A stretch of 44,428 bases of DNA from Sphingomonas sp. Lineage in GTDB: Bacteria; Pseudomonadota; Alphaproteobacteria; Sphingomonadales; Sphingomonadaceae. The notes under the pieces were generated by a model. It was not told where the DNA came from. It ran no database searches and saw nothing but the letters and a program-made list of their open reading frames with translations. The position numbers were made by a program, and so were the translations under genes. The stretch spans positions 1 through 44,428 of the forward strand of contig JACDCV010000003.1 in the NCBI GenBank assembly GCA_013817375.1, written 5' to 3'. Shown here piece after piece: positions 24,846 through 33,579 of this stretch (position 1 is the stretch's first letter; each line of letters begins with the position of its first letter).

Positions 24846-26579
24846 TCAACGCATCTCCTCGGCGGCTTCCACCCCCATCAGGTCCAGTCCGCTTCGGATA
24901 ATCTGCCCGATGCCCGTCGCAAGTTCCAGACGGCTCCGAGAAAGTTGTGGATCGTTTTCAACGAGAAAGCGCCGCTCCGGATCGTCGTTGCCGCGGTTCC
25001 AGAGAGAGTGGAACCCGGCCGCCAGATCGTAAAGGTAGAATGCGATCCGGTGCGGCTCGTGAGCGACGGCCGCGCTCTCTACCGTCCGCGGATATTGCGC
25101 GGCGAGCTTGACCAGCCCCAGCTCCTCTTCATCCAGCAATGCAAGGTCGGCGGGCGCAGCGACATCGACGCCGGCGTCAGCGGCCTTGCGCTTGAGCGAG
25201 CTGATCCGCGCGTGGGCATATTGGACGTAGAACACCGGATTGTCCTTCGACGCCTCGACCACCTTGGCGAAATCGAAGTCGAGCGGAGCGTCGGCGCGGC
25301 GGGTCAGCATGATGAACCGGACAACGTCCTTGCCGACTTCATTAACCACATCGGCTAAAGTGACGAAGGTGCCGCCGCGTTTCGACATCTTCACGGGCTC
25401 ACCGGAACGGAACAAACGGACCATCTGAACGATCTTGACGTCGAGATCGACGCGGCCGTCGGTCAGCGCCTTCACCGCCGACTGGACCCGCTTGACCGTG
25501 CCGGCATGATCGGCGCCCCAGATGTTGACCAGATGATCGGCCGTCTGCGCCTTCTCCAGGTGATAAGCCGCATCGGATCCAAAATAGGTCCAGCTCCCGT
25601 CCGACTTCTTCATCGGCCGATCCTGGTCGTCGCCGAACTGCGTGGACCGGAACAGGCTCAGCTCGACCGGCTCCCACTCGTGATGTTCGTCAAGGCTCTT
25701 GGGCCGTTCGAGAACGCCCTGGTACACCAGTCCCTTGGCGCGGAGCGTGTCCATTGCCTTCTCGACGGCTCCGGCCGCCTGGAGCGCCGCTTCGGATGCG
25801 AACTTGTCATGGCGGATGTCGAGCAAAGCCAAATCAGCGCGGATGAAATCGAGCATCGCCGCCACCGCTCGCTTGCGGAACAGATCGAGCCACTCGTTCT
25901 CCGGCGCCGTCGCATATCTGTCACCAAATTCGGCGGCGAGCTCGGCACCGATCGGAACCAGATAGTCGCCCGGATACATGCCTTCGGGAATGTCCCCGAC
26001 GTCCTCGCCGAGCGCCTCGCGGTAGCGCAGGTGAACGGAGCGGGCGAGCGTCTCGACCTGCGCGCCCGCGTCGTTGACATAATATTCCGTGGTTACGCTG
26101 AACCCCGCAGCCTTGAGCACCCGCGCCAGCGCATCGCCCACTACAGCGCCCCGGCAATGACCCATGTGAAGCGGCCCGGTGGGATTGGCCGACACATATT
26201 CGACGTTCACTCGCTCGGCCTTGCCGACGTTCGAGCGCCCATATTCGTCGCCCTTGCGAAGGATCGTCCGCAGCTCGTCGCGCCAGGCATCGGACGAGAG
26301 CTTCAGGTTGATGAAACCGGGTCCGGCAATCTCGACCGACGTCACCGCCGGCACTGCCTCCAGCCTGGCCCCGATCAGCGTTGCCAGCTCGCGCGGATTG
26401 TAGCGCGCCTGCTTGGCCAGCACCATCGCTGCATTGGTCGCAAGGTCGCCGTGCGCAGGGTCGCGCGGCGGCTCGACCGCGACATTGCGCCGGTCGAGCT
26501 CAAGCGGCAGGCTACCGTCGGCCTGAAGGTCGTCGAGCACTCCGTCGAGGAGCGCCGAATATTGCGCGTAAAGGCTCAT
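24846..26579 (-). CDS. argS: Arginyl-tRNA synthetase
   Basis: A 577-residue class I aminoacyl-tRNA synthetase. HIGH-type motif in NPTGPLHMGHCRGAVVG and KMSKS-type motif KMSKRGG are present, with the N-terminal Add-1 domain and a C-terminal DALR anticodon-binding domain (SSLKRKAAD, VAHEPHRIAFYLYDLAAGFH). The frame is open upstream, but the ATG at 26579 gives the normal N-terminus (SLYAQYSALLDGVLDDL) with GAGAAG before it. First gene of argS-SPOR-SPOR-nagZ-scpAB-tatABC. Confidence 0.97.
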   Translation of the reverse strand: MSLYAQYSALLDGVLDDLQADGSLPLELDRRNVAVEPPRDPAHGDLATNAAMVLAKQARYNPRELATLIGARLEAVPAVTSVEIAGPGFINLKLSSDAWRDELRTILRKGDEYGRSNVGKAERVNVEYVSANPTGPLHMGHCRGAVVGDALARVLKAAGFSVTTEYYVNDAGAQVETLARSVHLRYREALGEDVGDIPEGMYPGDYLVPIGAELAAEFGDRYATAPENEWLDLFRKRAVAAMLDFIRADLALLDIRHDKFASEAALQAAGAVEKAMDTLRAKGLVYQGVLERPKSLDEHHEWEPVELSLFRSTQFGDDQDRPMKKSDGSWTYFGSDAAYHLEKAQTADHLVNIWGADHAGTVKRVQSAVKALTDGRVDLDVKIVQMVRLFRSGEPVKMSKRGGTFVTLADVVNEVGKDVVRFIMLTRRADAPLDFDFAKVVEASKDNPVFYVQYAHARISSLKRKAADAGVDVAAPADLALLDEEELGLVKLAAQYPRTVESAAVAHEPHRIAFYLYDLAAGFHSLWNRGNDDPERRFLVENDPQLSRSRLELATGIGQIIRSGLDLMGVEAAEEMR

Positions 26580-26646
26580 CTTCTCTCGCGAAAGCGGGGA
26601 GCGAGCGCCTCTAGCGCAGCACCAGGGCGTCGTCACCTGTTCGGGC

Positions 26647-26682
26647 TAGTGTCCGCTTTCGACCCATTGCGGACATTGGCAG
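26647..26682 (+). repeat. Short palindromic repeat, copy 1
   Basis: Begins TAGTGTCCGC, contains CCATTGCGGACATT and ends GGCAG. GTCCGC and GCGGAC form a hairpin. Same orientation as the copies at 27624-27658 and 27965-27997. Confidence 0.7.
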
Positions 26683-26820
26683 TTACGGTGAACCAAGAGT
26701 AGTTCCCGACCGAGGATTGACAGTCGCGCAGTGGACAGGCCGACTTGCCGCGAGCGTGTGACCGGAACGTGGCGTGGCCGCAGCAGTTCAGTTGACGGTG
26801 CGCGAATGAGGAGCAGGAAG

Positions 26821-27153
26821 ATGACGGTCACCGTCACTCGGAGAGACGAGGCGAGCGAGGCCGACGCTCTGACCGAACTCAGCAACGCCGGCTTTTCGGC
26901 CGAAGCGAAGGATTATCCGCCAGGCACGACCAAGCCCCATCAACATGACTACGACATTTGCCTTCACATAATAGAAGGCGAGTTCCGGCTGAACCTCGTG
27001 GACGACGGCGATGTCCGCAGGTGCCGCCCAGGGGACCGGGTTTATGTTCCCGCAGGCACTGTGCATTTCGAGGACCACGGGCCGCTGAGGATAATCGTGG
27101 GCCGGCGCCCTGCGACCGAGGGGTCCGAATTCAGCAACTCGAAAGGCGCTTAG
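26821..27153 (+). CDS. Cupin domain protein
   Basis: A 110-residue single-domain cupin. The first motif has the metal ligands in PGTTKPHQHDYD and the Glu in IIEGEF; the second is PGDRVYVPAGTVHFEDHG. The ATG at 26821 has an AGGAGCAGGAAG ribosome site. Cupins of this size are sugar, hormone-like or metal binding enzymes or sensors; no specific role can be assigned. Coupled to the DoxX gene one base after its stop. A GGAAC-N16-AGTT motif at 26764-26788 is a weak EcfG-promoter candidate. Confidence 0.8.
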   Translation: MTVTVTRRDEASEADALTELSNAGFSAEAKDYPPGTTKPHQHDYDICLHIIEGEFRLNLVDDGDVRRCRPGDRVYVPAGTVHFEDHGPLRIIVGRRPATEGSEFSNSKGA

Positions 27154-27154
27154 C

Positions 27155-27580
27155 ATGCGCGACGATGTCGCTGGCCGGCTTTCCCTTTGCCTGTTGTTCC
27201 TGAGGTTGAGCCTTGGCCTGGTGATGATGGTGTGGGCGTTCGACAAGATCCTGAACCCCGGTCACGGCGCGGCGGTGCTCGAAGGCTTCTATGGGATCGA
27301 AGGCGTTGGCGAGCAGGTCGTCCGAACGATCGGTATCGTTCAAGGCGTGATCGTGCTGGGCTTCCTCTTGGGCATTGCCAAGACCTGGACCTACGGTGCC
27401 GTGCTCCTGATGCACACGGTCACGACGCTGGTCTCCTGGAGCGCCTATCTTGAGCCGCTGGAGAACATCCTCTTCTTCTCGGCCTGGCCGATGCTCGCCG
27501 GTTTCGTGACCCTGTTTCTGCTCCGCGCAGAGGACGGGACCGCGACCTTGGGTGGGAAAGCAGACCCGCCTTGCAAGTAG
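27155..27580 (+). CDS. DoxX family membrane protein
   Basis: A 141-residue protein with four hydrophobic helices. The first begins CLLFLRLSLGLVMMVWAFDK, matching the DoxX/MauE start with Arg and Lys around a helix. Later motifs include GIVQGVIVLGFLLGIAKTW and AWPMLAGFVTLFLLR. DoxX proteins are linked to thiosulfate, quinone and redox stress in different organisms, so the role here is open. ATG lies one base after the cupin stop. Confidence 0.85.
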   Translation: MRDDVAGRLSLCLLFLRLSLGLVMMVWAFDKILNPGHGAAVLEGFYGIEGVGEQVVRTIGIVQGVIVLGFLLGIAKTWTYGAVLLMHTVTTLVSWSAYLEPLENILFFSAWPMLAGFVTLFLLRAEDGTATLGGKADPPCK

Positions 27581-27623
27581 TCCCGCCTTACGCTTTGCTG
27601 CCGGCGGCCTCGATCACGGCCTT

Positions 27624-27658
27624 TAGTGTCTGCTTTCCGCCATTGCGGACATCAGCAG
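27624..27658 (+). repeat. Short palindromic repeat, copy 2
   Basis: TAGTGTCTGC then TTTCCGCCATTGCGGACAT and CAGCAG at the end. It has the same core as the copy at 26647 and lies just after the DoxX gene, so the two copies bracket cupin-DoxX in the same orientation. Confidence 0.7.
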
Positions 27659-27755
27659 CTTAGGTCGTGCTCGGCAGATTGCGAGCAGCCGAACTAGAAA
27701 GGGGCGCACGCTCTTCCGAGCGAACACCCCCTGTTAGTCCCCTCAGTGGACCCAA

Positions 27756-27872
27756 TTAGCAGCAGGGAAGGCCGCACGCCTTCGCGAGAGCGTGAACTGC
27801 CTCGGGCGCAGCCGCATATGCCGCTGTACCCGAGAAAGCCAACATGGCTGCTGCCACGAACAGTTTCTTCAT
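27756..27872 (-). CDS. Small secreted peptide with Cys-rich end (38 aa)
   Basis: A 38-residue protein: a textbook signal peptide (MKKLFVAAAMLAFSGTAAYA, cleaved after AYA) and a mature part of only about 18 residues ending in CGLPCC. GGAG lies 10 nt before the ATG. I do not recognise it. Three cysteines in the last six residues suggest metal binding, disulfide or covalent attachment. It lies between repeat copies 2 and 3. Confidence 0.5.
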   Translation of the reverse strand: MKKLFVAAAMLAFSGTAAYAAAPEAVHALAKACGLPCC

Positions 27873-27964
27873 AGGAGACTCCATTGCTCGCCTAGCCAAT
27901 ATAGGTCGGCGTCCATTGGAATGCCAGTGGCCGCTCGCCTTCAGGCACCTTCGCCCGAGCGCCC

Positions 27965-27997
27965 AATGTCTGCTTTCCACCCCAAAACGGACACTAG
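27965..27997 (+). repeat. Short palindromic repeat, copy 3
   Basis: AATGTCTGCTTTCC then ACCCCAAAACGGACACTAG. The core is shared with copies at 26647 and 27624, with a more degenerate right half. Its CTAG end overlaps the dgt stop codon on the minus strand. Confidence 0.6.
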
Positions 27998-29154
27998 AAA
28001 CGGTCCGGAAGCTCGACCGGGCCGATCAGTTCCTCATGCTGCGCCACCGCAAAGCGATCGGTCATTCCGGCAATGAAATCGCCGATCCGGCGGACCTGCT
28101 CGACACCGCCTTCCCCGCTTTGCCAGTAAGGCGGAAGCAGTGACGGGTTCGATCGATAGGCATCGGCAAGGCCGGCGACCACCCGCTGCGCCTCGACCCG
28201 GACGGGGATCAGCTCCGGCGCATTATAGAGCCGCCGATACAAAAAGCGCTTCAGCGCCTTCTCCTCGCCCGCAAGCCTTTCCGAGAAGCCCGCAAGCGGC
28301 CGTCCCGCCGAGCGCACCTCGTTGATCGTGTCGACATTGCTTTCGCTCACCCGCCGTTCAACCTCGGCGATGACGTCCCCGACCATGGTCCCGATCATGT
28401 CGCGGACCAGCGCCCGCTGCATCTTGTCGCGGGGGATCTCGCCTGAACGCTCGACGATGTGGCGCCAGTGGCGCTCGACGAGCGGCACATCCAGAAGCGC
28501 GTCCAGGTCCAGAACGCCGGCCCTCAGCCCGTCGTCGATATCGTGATTGTCGTAAGCAATGTCGTCGGCGATCGCCGCGACCTGCGCCTCGAGCGACGGC
28601 CAGCTGTCGAGCTCCAGATCGAACTGCTCAGTGGCCTCGGCAAGCGCCCAGCCGGCCGCTTCTACCGGACCATTATGCTTGGCCAGCCCCTCGAGCGCTT
28701 CCCAGCTCAGGTTGAGCCCGTCGAACCCGACGTAAGGCGTTTCCAGCGCCGTCACGATCCGGATCGTGTGGCCGTTGTGGTCGAAGCCGCCGGCACCAGC
28801 CATTGCTTCTTCGAGCGAATCCTCGCCGGCGTGACCGAACGGCGGATGTCCCAGATCGTGGGCGAGGCACAGCATCTCGGTCAGGTCCTCGTTCAGTCCG
28901 AGCGCTCGCGCGATGGTCCGGCCGATCTGGGCAACTTCGAGGCTGTGAGTCAGCCGCACGCGATAATGATCGCCGTCGGGAGCGACGAATACCTGGGTCT
29001 TGTGGCGCAGACGCCGGAAGGCGACCGAATGGATGATACGGTCGCGGTCGCGCTGGTAGATGTCGCGGGGTCCGCGGGGGCCGCTGTCGCTTTCCCGATG
29101 GGCCCTCCCGCGCGACTGTGATGGCTGCGCGGCGAGGCTGGCGACGAGAGTCAC
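27994..29154 (-). CDS. dgt: dGTPase-like deoxynucleoside triphosphohydrolase
   Basis: A 386-residue HD-domain enzyme that removes triphosphate from dNTPs. Metal ligands of the HD family are visible in RVRLTHSLEVAQIGR, LCLAHDLGHPPFGHAGE and DDIAYDNHDIDDGL. The GTG start at 29154 overlaps the upstream SPOR gene stop as GTGA. In many alphaproteobacteria dgt lies just before argS; here 1.4 kb of other genes and repeats intervene. Confidence 0.94.
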   Translation of the reverse strand: MTLVASLAAQPSQSRGRAHRESDSGPRGPRDIYQRDRDRIIHSVAFRRLRHKTQVFVAPDGDHYRVRLTHSLEVAQIGRTIARALGLNEDLTEMLCLAHDLGHPPFGHAGEDSLEEAMAGAGGFDHNGHTIRIVTALETPYVGFDGLNLSWEALEGLAKHNGPVEAAGWALAEATEQFDLELDSWPSLEAQVAAIADDIAYDNHDIDDGLRAGVLDLDALLDVPLVERHWRHIVERSGEIPRDKMQRALVRDMIGTMVGDVIAEVERRVSESNVDTINEVRSAGRPLAGFSERLAGEEKALKRFLYRRLYNAPELIPVRVEAQRVVAGLADAYRSNPSLLPPYWQSGEGGVEQVRRIGDFIAGMTDRFAVAQHEELIGPVELPDRF

Positions 29155-30437
29155 TGCGTGGCGATTTGCCGGACTTGCTGCCCTGGCTGGCTGACCCAGC
29201 GAAAGGAATCGATTCTGACCGTTTCGAGCGCGTCACCGAACAGGCGGGCGTCCTGTTCCGAGTGGAATGGTCCGATCAGCAACCGCTTGCGCTCCCCGCT
29301 TTCAGCAACGAAGCCGATGATCCCCTCGAACATAGAAGGCTTCTTGGAGCGAATACGATCGAACTGCCCCGGAAGCTCGCCTTCATCGCTTCCGCTTGCA
29401 AGCTGGAGCCATATCTTCTTGCCGCCCGGCGAGGATTCCACCCGCTGGGTCTCGATCAGCTTGTTGCTGGGCGATGCGGCCTTTTCAATCTTGGTGCGGG
29501 GTATCGAAGCGAGCTGGATCCGTGGCGGCTGCGCAACCGCCTGCGGCGCCGGGGCGCGTGAGGCGTAGCGGTCTAGCGACGTCTGCTCCGCGTCTGGCTT
29601 GCCGGATGACAATAGCTGATCGACCGAAGCGAGACGGTCACCGCCCCGCGGCTGCTGGACCAAGGGCGTGGCCGAGGCCATTGCAAAGCCGCTGTCGGGG
29701 AAGATGCCAAGATGCACCGCTGCCGCCTTCTGCGGTGAGCTCAATGCCGGCAGAACCCGAAAGAAGGGCCCCATCGCGGCGGCCGAGCCTGGCATCCGCG
29801 CATTCAGAGTCTGTTTTGCAGCCTCCGTATCGCCGCCGAGCGCAAGCACCAGGGCGCGGCAGCGGGCTGCTCCTGAATCGCCGCGCGCCATCAGCGGAGC
29901 GAGGGTCGTCAGGGCAAGGTCCTTCTTGCCGGTAATTGCGAGGCTTAGCGCCAGCCTTCGGCGCGCCTCGTCGCGATCGGGGCCGGCAAGCGCTGCGCGA
30001 TAATCGGACTGCGCGGCGACATGGTTGCCCAGCAAGTCGAAGGCGAGGCCGCGGTCGGCGCCGAGGCTGACGGCGCTTGCGCCGAGCCGCTGCGCCTGGG
30101 CAAAATAATTGAGCGCCGCATTGGGATCACCGCTCATCACCAGCGCGGCGGCCATTCCAGCCTTTGGAAGCGGACTTGCCGGATGGACCTCTTCAGCGCG
30201 GCCGAAGAAGCCGGCCGCGGACTGCTCGTCGGCAAGCTGAAGAGCGGCCTTGCCGGCACCGACCAGAGCGGCGAAGTCTTTCGGGCTGTCGGCGAGGATC
30301 CGGACGTTGCGTGCAAGCGAGTCCGAAGAACTTTCGGCATAGACCGGGATCGCCTGCGCCTGCACAGCCGACGGCACCGCCGGGAATGCTATTCCCGCGC
30401 CAATCACCATCAGTGCGACGCCGCGCACGCGTGACAT
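29151..30437 (-). CDS. Exported TPR/SPOR domain protein
   Basis: About 428 residues. A signal peptide (MSRVRGVALMVIGAGIAF..., ending VQAQA) is followed by tetratricopeptide-like repeats (about residues 30-210: AALVGAGKAALQL, KAGMAAALVMSG, GADRGLAFDLLGN). A Pro/Ala/Gln-rich linker and a C-terminal SPOR-like domain follow (about 345-420; KIWLQLASGSDEGEL, KRLLIGPFHSEQDARLF). Probably a periplasmic septal or envelope factor. ATG 30437 has GGTGGGG upstream; an ATG at 30455 is also possible. Confidence 0.8.
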   Translation of the reverse strand: MSRVRGVALMVIGAGIAFPAVPSAVQAQAIPVYAESSSDSLARNVRILADSPKDFAALVGAGKAALQLADEQSAAGFFGRAEEVHPASPLPKAGMAAALVMSGDPNAALNYFAQAQRLGASAVSLGADRGLAFDLLGNHVAAQSDYRAALAGPDRDEARRRLALSLAITGKKDLALTTLAPLMARGDSGAARCRALVLALGGDTEAAKQTLNARMPGSAAAMGPFFRVLPALSSPQKAAAVHLGIFPDSGFAMASATPLVQQPRGGDRLASVDQLLSSGKPDAEQTSLDRYASRAPAPQAVAQPPRIQLASIPRTKIEKAASPSNKLIETQRVESSPGGKKIWLQLASGSDEGELPGQFDRIRSKKPSMFEGIIGFVAESGERKRLLIGPFHSEQDARLFGDALETVRIDSFRWVSQPGQQVRQIATQ

Positions 30438-30585
30438 TGGATTCCCCACCACCATTGATCTCACCCGTGGAGCAGAGAATCTTGCCCGAACCTTTCTGCA
30501 TAGCCCTTTAACGACGAACCGTTGCTGCGGGGGGATGAAGTGGCCAGGAGTTGCATCTTTTCTGCGCAAATTTAACATGGCGGGT

Positions 30586-31928
30586 ATGAAGGTCAGAGCG
30601 CTCCTCCTTGCGGTCGCGGCGTCGGCCTCCACTGCTTCGCTCGCGCAGGGCTTCGACCCCGCCCCCTGGCTCGCCGATCTGGAGCAGGCGCGGCAGGCGT
30701 TTTACAGCAGATATGCGAACCTGGAGTGGCTCGAGCAGGAACGCGAGGTGAAGGTCGACGCGCTGTTCGACGACCTTGCGCAACGGCTTCGAATGGCGCC
30801 CGACGAGCAAGCGGCCAGAGCTGTGTTCGAACGGCTGGAGCGCCGCGTCGGCGACGGTCACGTTCGCATCGAATGGCCCATGCCGGCTCGACCCGCGGCT
30901 GCCGCCGCCGCGGCTTCGCCACAGCCGGACCTGTGCGCCAGCATTGGCTATGACGCCCGCCAGAATGGGCCAGGCACGGCCGACAGGCTCGCTGGTTACC
31001 AGCCGCTGCAGCCAGCGGATGGCAATGCTTTTGCCGCCGGCACATTCGCATCCGCCGGGGTCCCGGTCGGAGCCGTCCGGATCGGCGTGTTCCAGCCGCA
31101 AGGATATCCGGAGCTTTGCCGAAGCGCTGTTCAGGCACTTGCGATTCCTGTTGGCAAGCCGTGCGACGACGAGTGTCAGAACCGAATTGTTACCTGGGCC
31201 TATCGGCGAATGGGTGAGATGCTCGAGCAACGGTTGCGCCAGCTCAAAGCTGCGGGGACGAAGTCCTGCTCATCGATATCAGCCGGAATGGCGGGGGCTC
31301 CGAGTGGACGGAAGCGGCAGCCCGGATGCTAACGGCGCGGCAGCTCGTGTCGGCGCGCATGGGTTTTGTTCGGGGCGAACATTGGGTGAAGCAATGGCGC
31401 GGCCTCGCAGCCAATTTGCGCGGACATGCCGCCAAGGCCTCGCCCGATGACCGGCAACGGCTGCTCGGCTGGGCGGCCGACGCGGACTCGGCCGGGCGGG
31501 TAGCGCAAACCCCGTGCCCGCCTGCCAGCCCATCGTGCAGCAATGTCGCGATGGCCGGCTTCTCGACCGGCCTCGTCGGCACCGCTCCGGCAGGGAGCTT
31601 CGCCGGCAAGGATTGGGGCGTGTACGTCTTCAATCCGGCGCAGCATTATTATTCCGACGGCGTCTGGTCGGGGCCAGTGATCGTTCTCACCGACGAGGAA
31701 ACCTGGTCGGCGGCTGAGCAGTTCGCGGCACTTCTGCAGGACAATCGCGTGGCGGTGGTTTTGGGCGCCCGGACCGGCGGCGCTGGATGCGGCTACACGT
31801 GGGGCGGCCATCCGACGACCCTGAAGAACAGCGGCGCGGTGCTTCGGCTTCCGGACTGCGTTCGCTTCCGTGCCGATGGCTCCAACGAGGTGCGCGGAGT
31901 CATGCCCGACGGGAGCGAGAGCCACTGA
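30586..31928 (+). pseudogene. Frameshifted exported S41-family peptidase-like gene
   Basis: The first part (30586-31257) has a signal peptide (MKVRALLLAVAASASTASLA), then about 200 residues ending with GEMLEQRLRQLKAAG. At the GGGG run 31254-31257 the frame must shift by one to continue as DEVLLIDISRNGGGSEW, and then to 31928 with TDEETWSAAEQFAALLQDN, where Ser is the expected S41 nucleophile, and TGGAGCGYTW. One missing G would explain it. It could be a true pseudogene, a sequencing error or programmed slippage. Divergent from the SPOR gene. Confidence 0.75.
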
Positions 31929-32018
31929 CGGTGCTGGCCTGCGAGCGCGGCTTACCGCCGAGCGCTTGCCCGCGGCGATCGCTCAGGCGCGGGCGCTGAA
32001 CGCAGGTAAATAAAGCAG

Positions 32019-32044
32019 GGGCCGCTTCCCGGCGGCCCGCTTTT
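32019..32044. terminator. Bidirectional terminator between the S41-like gene and ftsZ
   Basis: GGGCCGC (32019-32025), six-base loop, GCGGCCC (32032-32038), then GCTTTT on the plus strand. On the minus strand the same hairpin is followed by CTGCTTTATTT, so it can close the dcw cluster just after ftsZ as well. Confidence 0.8.
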
Positions 32045-33455
32045 ACTGGTTGTTCTGCCGGTTGAGGAACCGCGGAATGTCGATCGGCTCGCTGGCGAAA
32101 CCGGGCGACGGCTGATCGGTGTCGAGCTGCGCCTTGGGAGCGCCACGGGCAATGTTCGACATCCGCTCGAACAGGGTGCCGCCGCTCGCCGAAGCGCCTT
32201 TCGGCTGCTCCGCCGGCTGTTGCTCGATGTCTTCGAACGCGCTGACGTCGCCCTCGTCGTCCGATGGCGGAGCGATGGGTGCCGAACCGACCGGGCTGGT
32301 CAGGATATCGTCGGAATCGAGCACAAGCTCGTCACCGGTTTCCTCGACATTCTCGTTCGACAGCTCCAGCGTGTCGTCGTCATCCTCGGCAGGATCGTTC
32401 AGCGCTAACGGTGCTGGTGCAGCTGCGACGGGTGCGGCGTTGCGAGTCGGGAAGGTGAACACCTTCGCCGGCTGCGCCTGGCCTCCTGCCTCCGCTTCGA
32501 TTCCGGTCGCGACCACGGAGACCCGGATCTTGCCCTCGAGATCATTGTTGAACGCCGATCCCCAGATGATGTTGGCGTCGGGATCGACCAGTTCCTTGAT
32601 GTGGCTGGCGGCCTCGTCGACCTCCATCAGGCGCATGTCCTCGCCGCCCGTGATGGAAATGATCACGCCCTTGGCGCCTTTCATGGACACGCCGTCGAGA
32701 AGCGGGTTGGAGATCGCCTTTTCGGCGGCCTCGATCGCGCGATTGTCGCCTTCGGCTTCGCCGGTGCCCATCATCGCCTTGCCCATCTCGCCCATCACCG
32801 AGCGGACGTCGGCGAAGTCGAGGTTGATGAGGCCAGGCATGACCATCAAATCGGTGATCCCGCGGACACCCTGCTGGAGCACCTCGTCGGCCATCTCGAA
32901 CGCCTCCTTGAAGGTCGTCTCCGAATTGGCGAGGCGGAACAGATTCTGGTTGGGAATGACGATGAGGGTATCGACGTGCTGCTGAAGCTCCTCGATACCC
33001 GAATCCGCCGATCGGCCGCGCCGAGCGCCCTCGAACGCAAACGGCTTGGTGACGACGCCAACGGTCAGGATACCCTTGTCGCGGGCCGCCTTGGCGATCA
33101 CCGGAGCAGCACCGGTGCCGGTGCCGCCGCCCATTCCGGCGGCGATGAAGCACATGTGCGCGCCTTCGAGCGCCTGCTCGATTTCCTCGATCGTTTCCTC
33201 GGCGGCGGCGCGCCCGATTTCCGGCCGCGAACCGGCGCCGAGACCTTGAGTGATCTTGAGGCCAAGCTGGATCCGGCGATCCGCCGATGAGGTGTTCAGG
33301 GCCTGGGCATCGGTATTGGCGACGATGAAGTCGACACCCTGCACATCGGCGCCGATCATGTTCGCAACTGCGTTGCCGCCGGCGCCGCCGACGCCGATGA
33401 CGCTGATTCTCGGGCGAAGTTCGTCAACTTCCGGTCGAATGAAATCGATGCTCAT
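32043..33455 (-). CDS. ftsZ: Cell division GTPase FtsZ
   Basis: A 470-residue tubulin homologue that forms the Z ring. The GTP-binding tubulin signature GGGTGTG is at residues 109-115, with GGAGGNAV near 23-30 and the T7-loop region [12 protein letters not shown] long Pro/Ala/Asp-rich linker (about 330-455) leads to the C-terminal peptide [12 protein letters not shown], the binding site for FtsA and other partners. ATG has GGGGTGGG upstream. Last gene of the dcw cluster. Confidence 0.98.
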   Translation of the reverse strand: MSIDFIRPEVDELRPRISVIGVGGAGGNAVANMIGADVQGVDFIVANTDAQALNTSSADRRIQLGLKITQGLGAGSRPEIGRAAAEETIEEIEQALEGAHMCFIAAGMGGGTGTGAAPVIAKAARDKGILTVGVVTKPFAFEGARRGRSADSGIEELQQHVDTLIVIPNQNLFRLANSETTFKEAFEMADEVLQQGVRGITDLMVMPGLINLDFADVRSVMGEMGKAMMGTGEAEGDNRAIEAAEKAISNPLLDGVSMKGAKGVIISITGGEDMRLMEVDEAASHIKELVDPDANIIWGSAFNNDLEGKIRVSVVATGIEAEAGGQAQPAKVFTFPTRNAAPVAAAPAPLALNDPAEDDDDTLELSNENVEETGDELVLDSDDILTSPVGSAPIAPPSDDEGDVSAFEDIEQQPAEQPKGASASGGTLFERMSNIARGAPKAQLDTDQPSPGFASEPIDIPRFLNRQNNQ

Positions 33456-33579
33456 GGTCCCACCCCCGACGATGCAACGCTTTGATGCGTCTGTGTGAAT
33501 CTTTGAATCATCGCGAGTCGCAAGCCAAGCGAAAACGTCACTCGGGGGTCAAAAAAGTGGGGAAAGCGACTCATTGGGC
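33456..33579. other. ftsA-ftsZ intergenic region
   Basis: A 124-nt gap, the longest in the dcw cluster, where most other junctions overlap. It is the likely place for an extra ftsZ promoter. I see an AT-richer stretch with TTTTTTGACC and GATTCAAAGATTC on the minus strand, but no box pair strong enough to call. Confidence 0.4.

Noticed and set aside
26764-26788. GGAAC-N16-AGTT before the cupin gene as an EcfG promoter
   Set aside because: One mismatch in the four-base -10 element and no other support; such motifs occur by chance. Mentioned only in the cupin entry.
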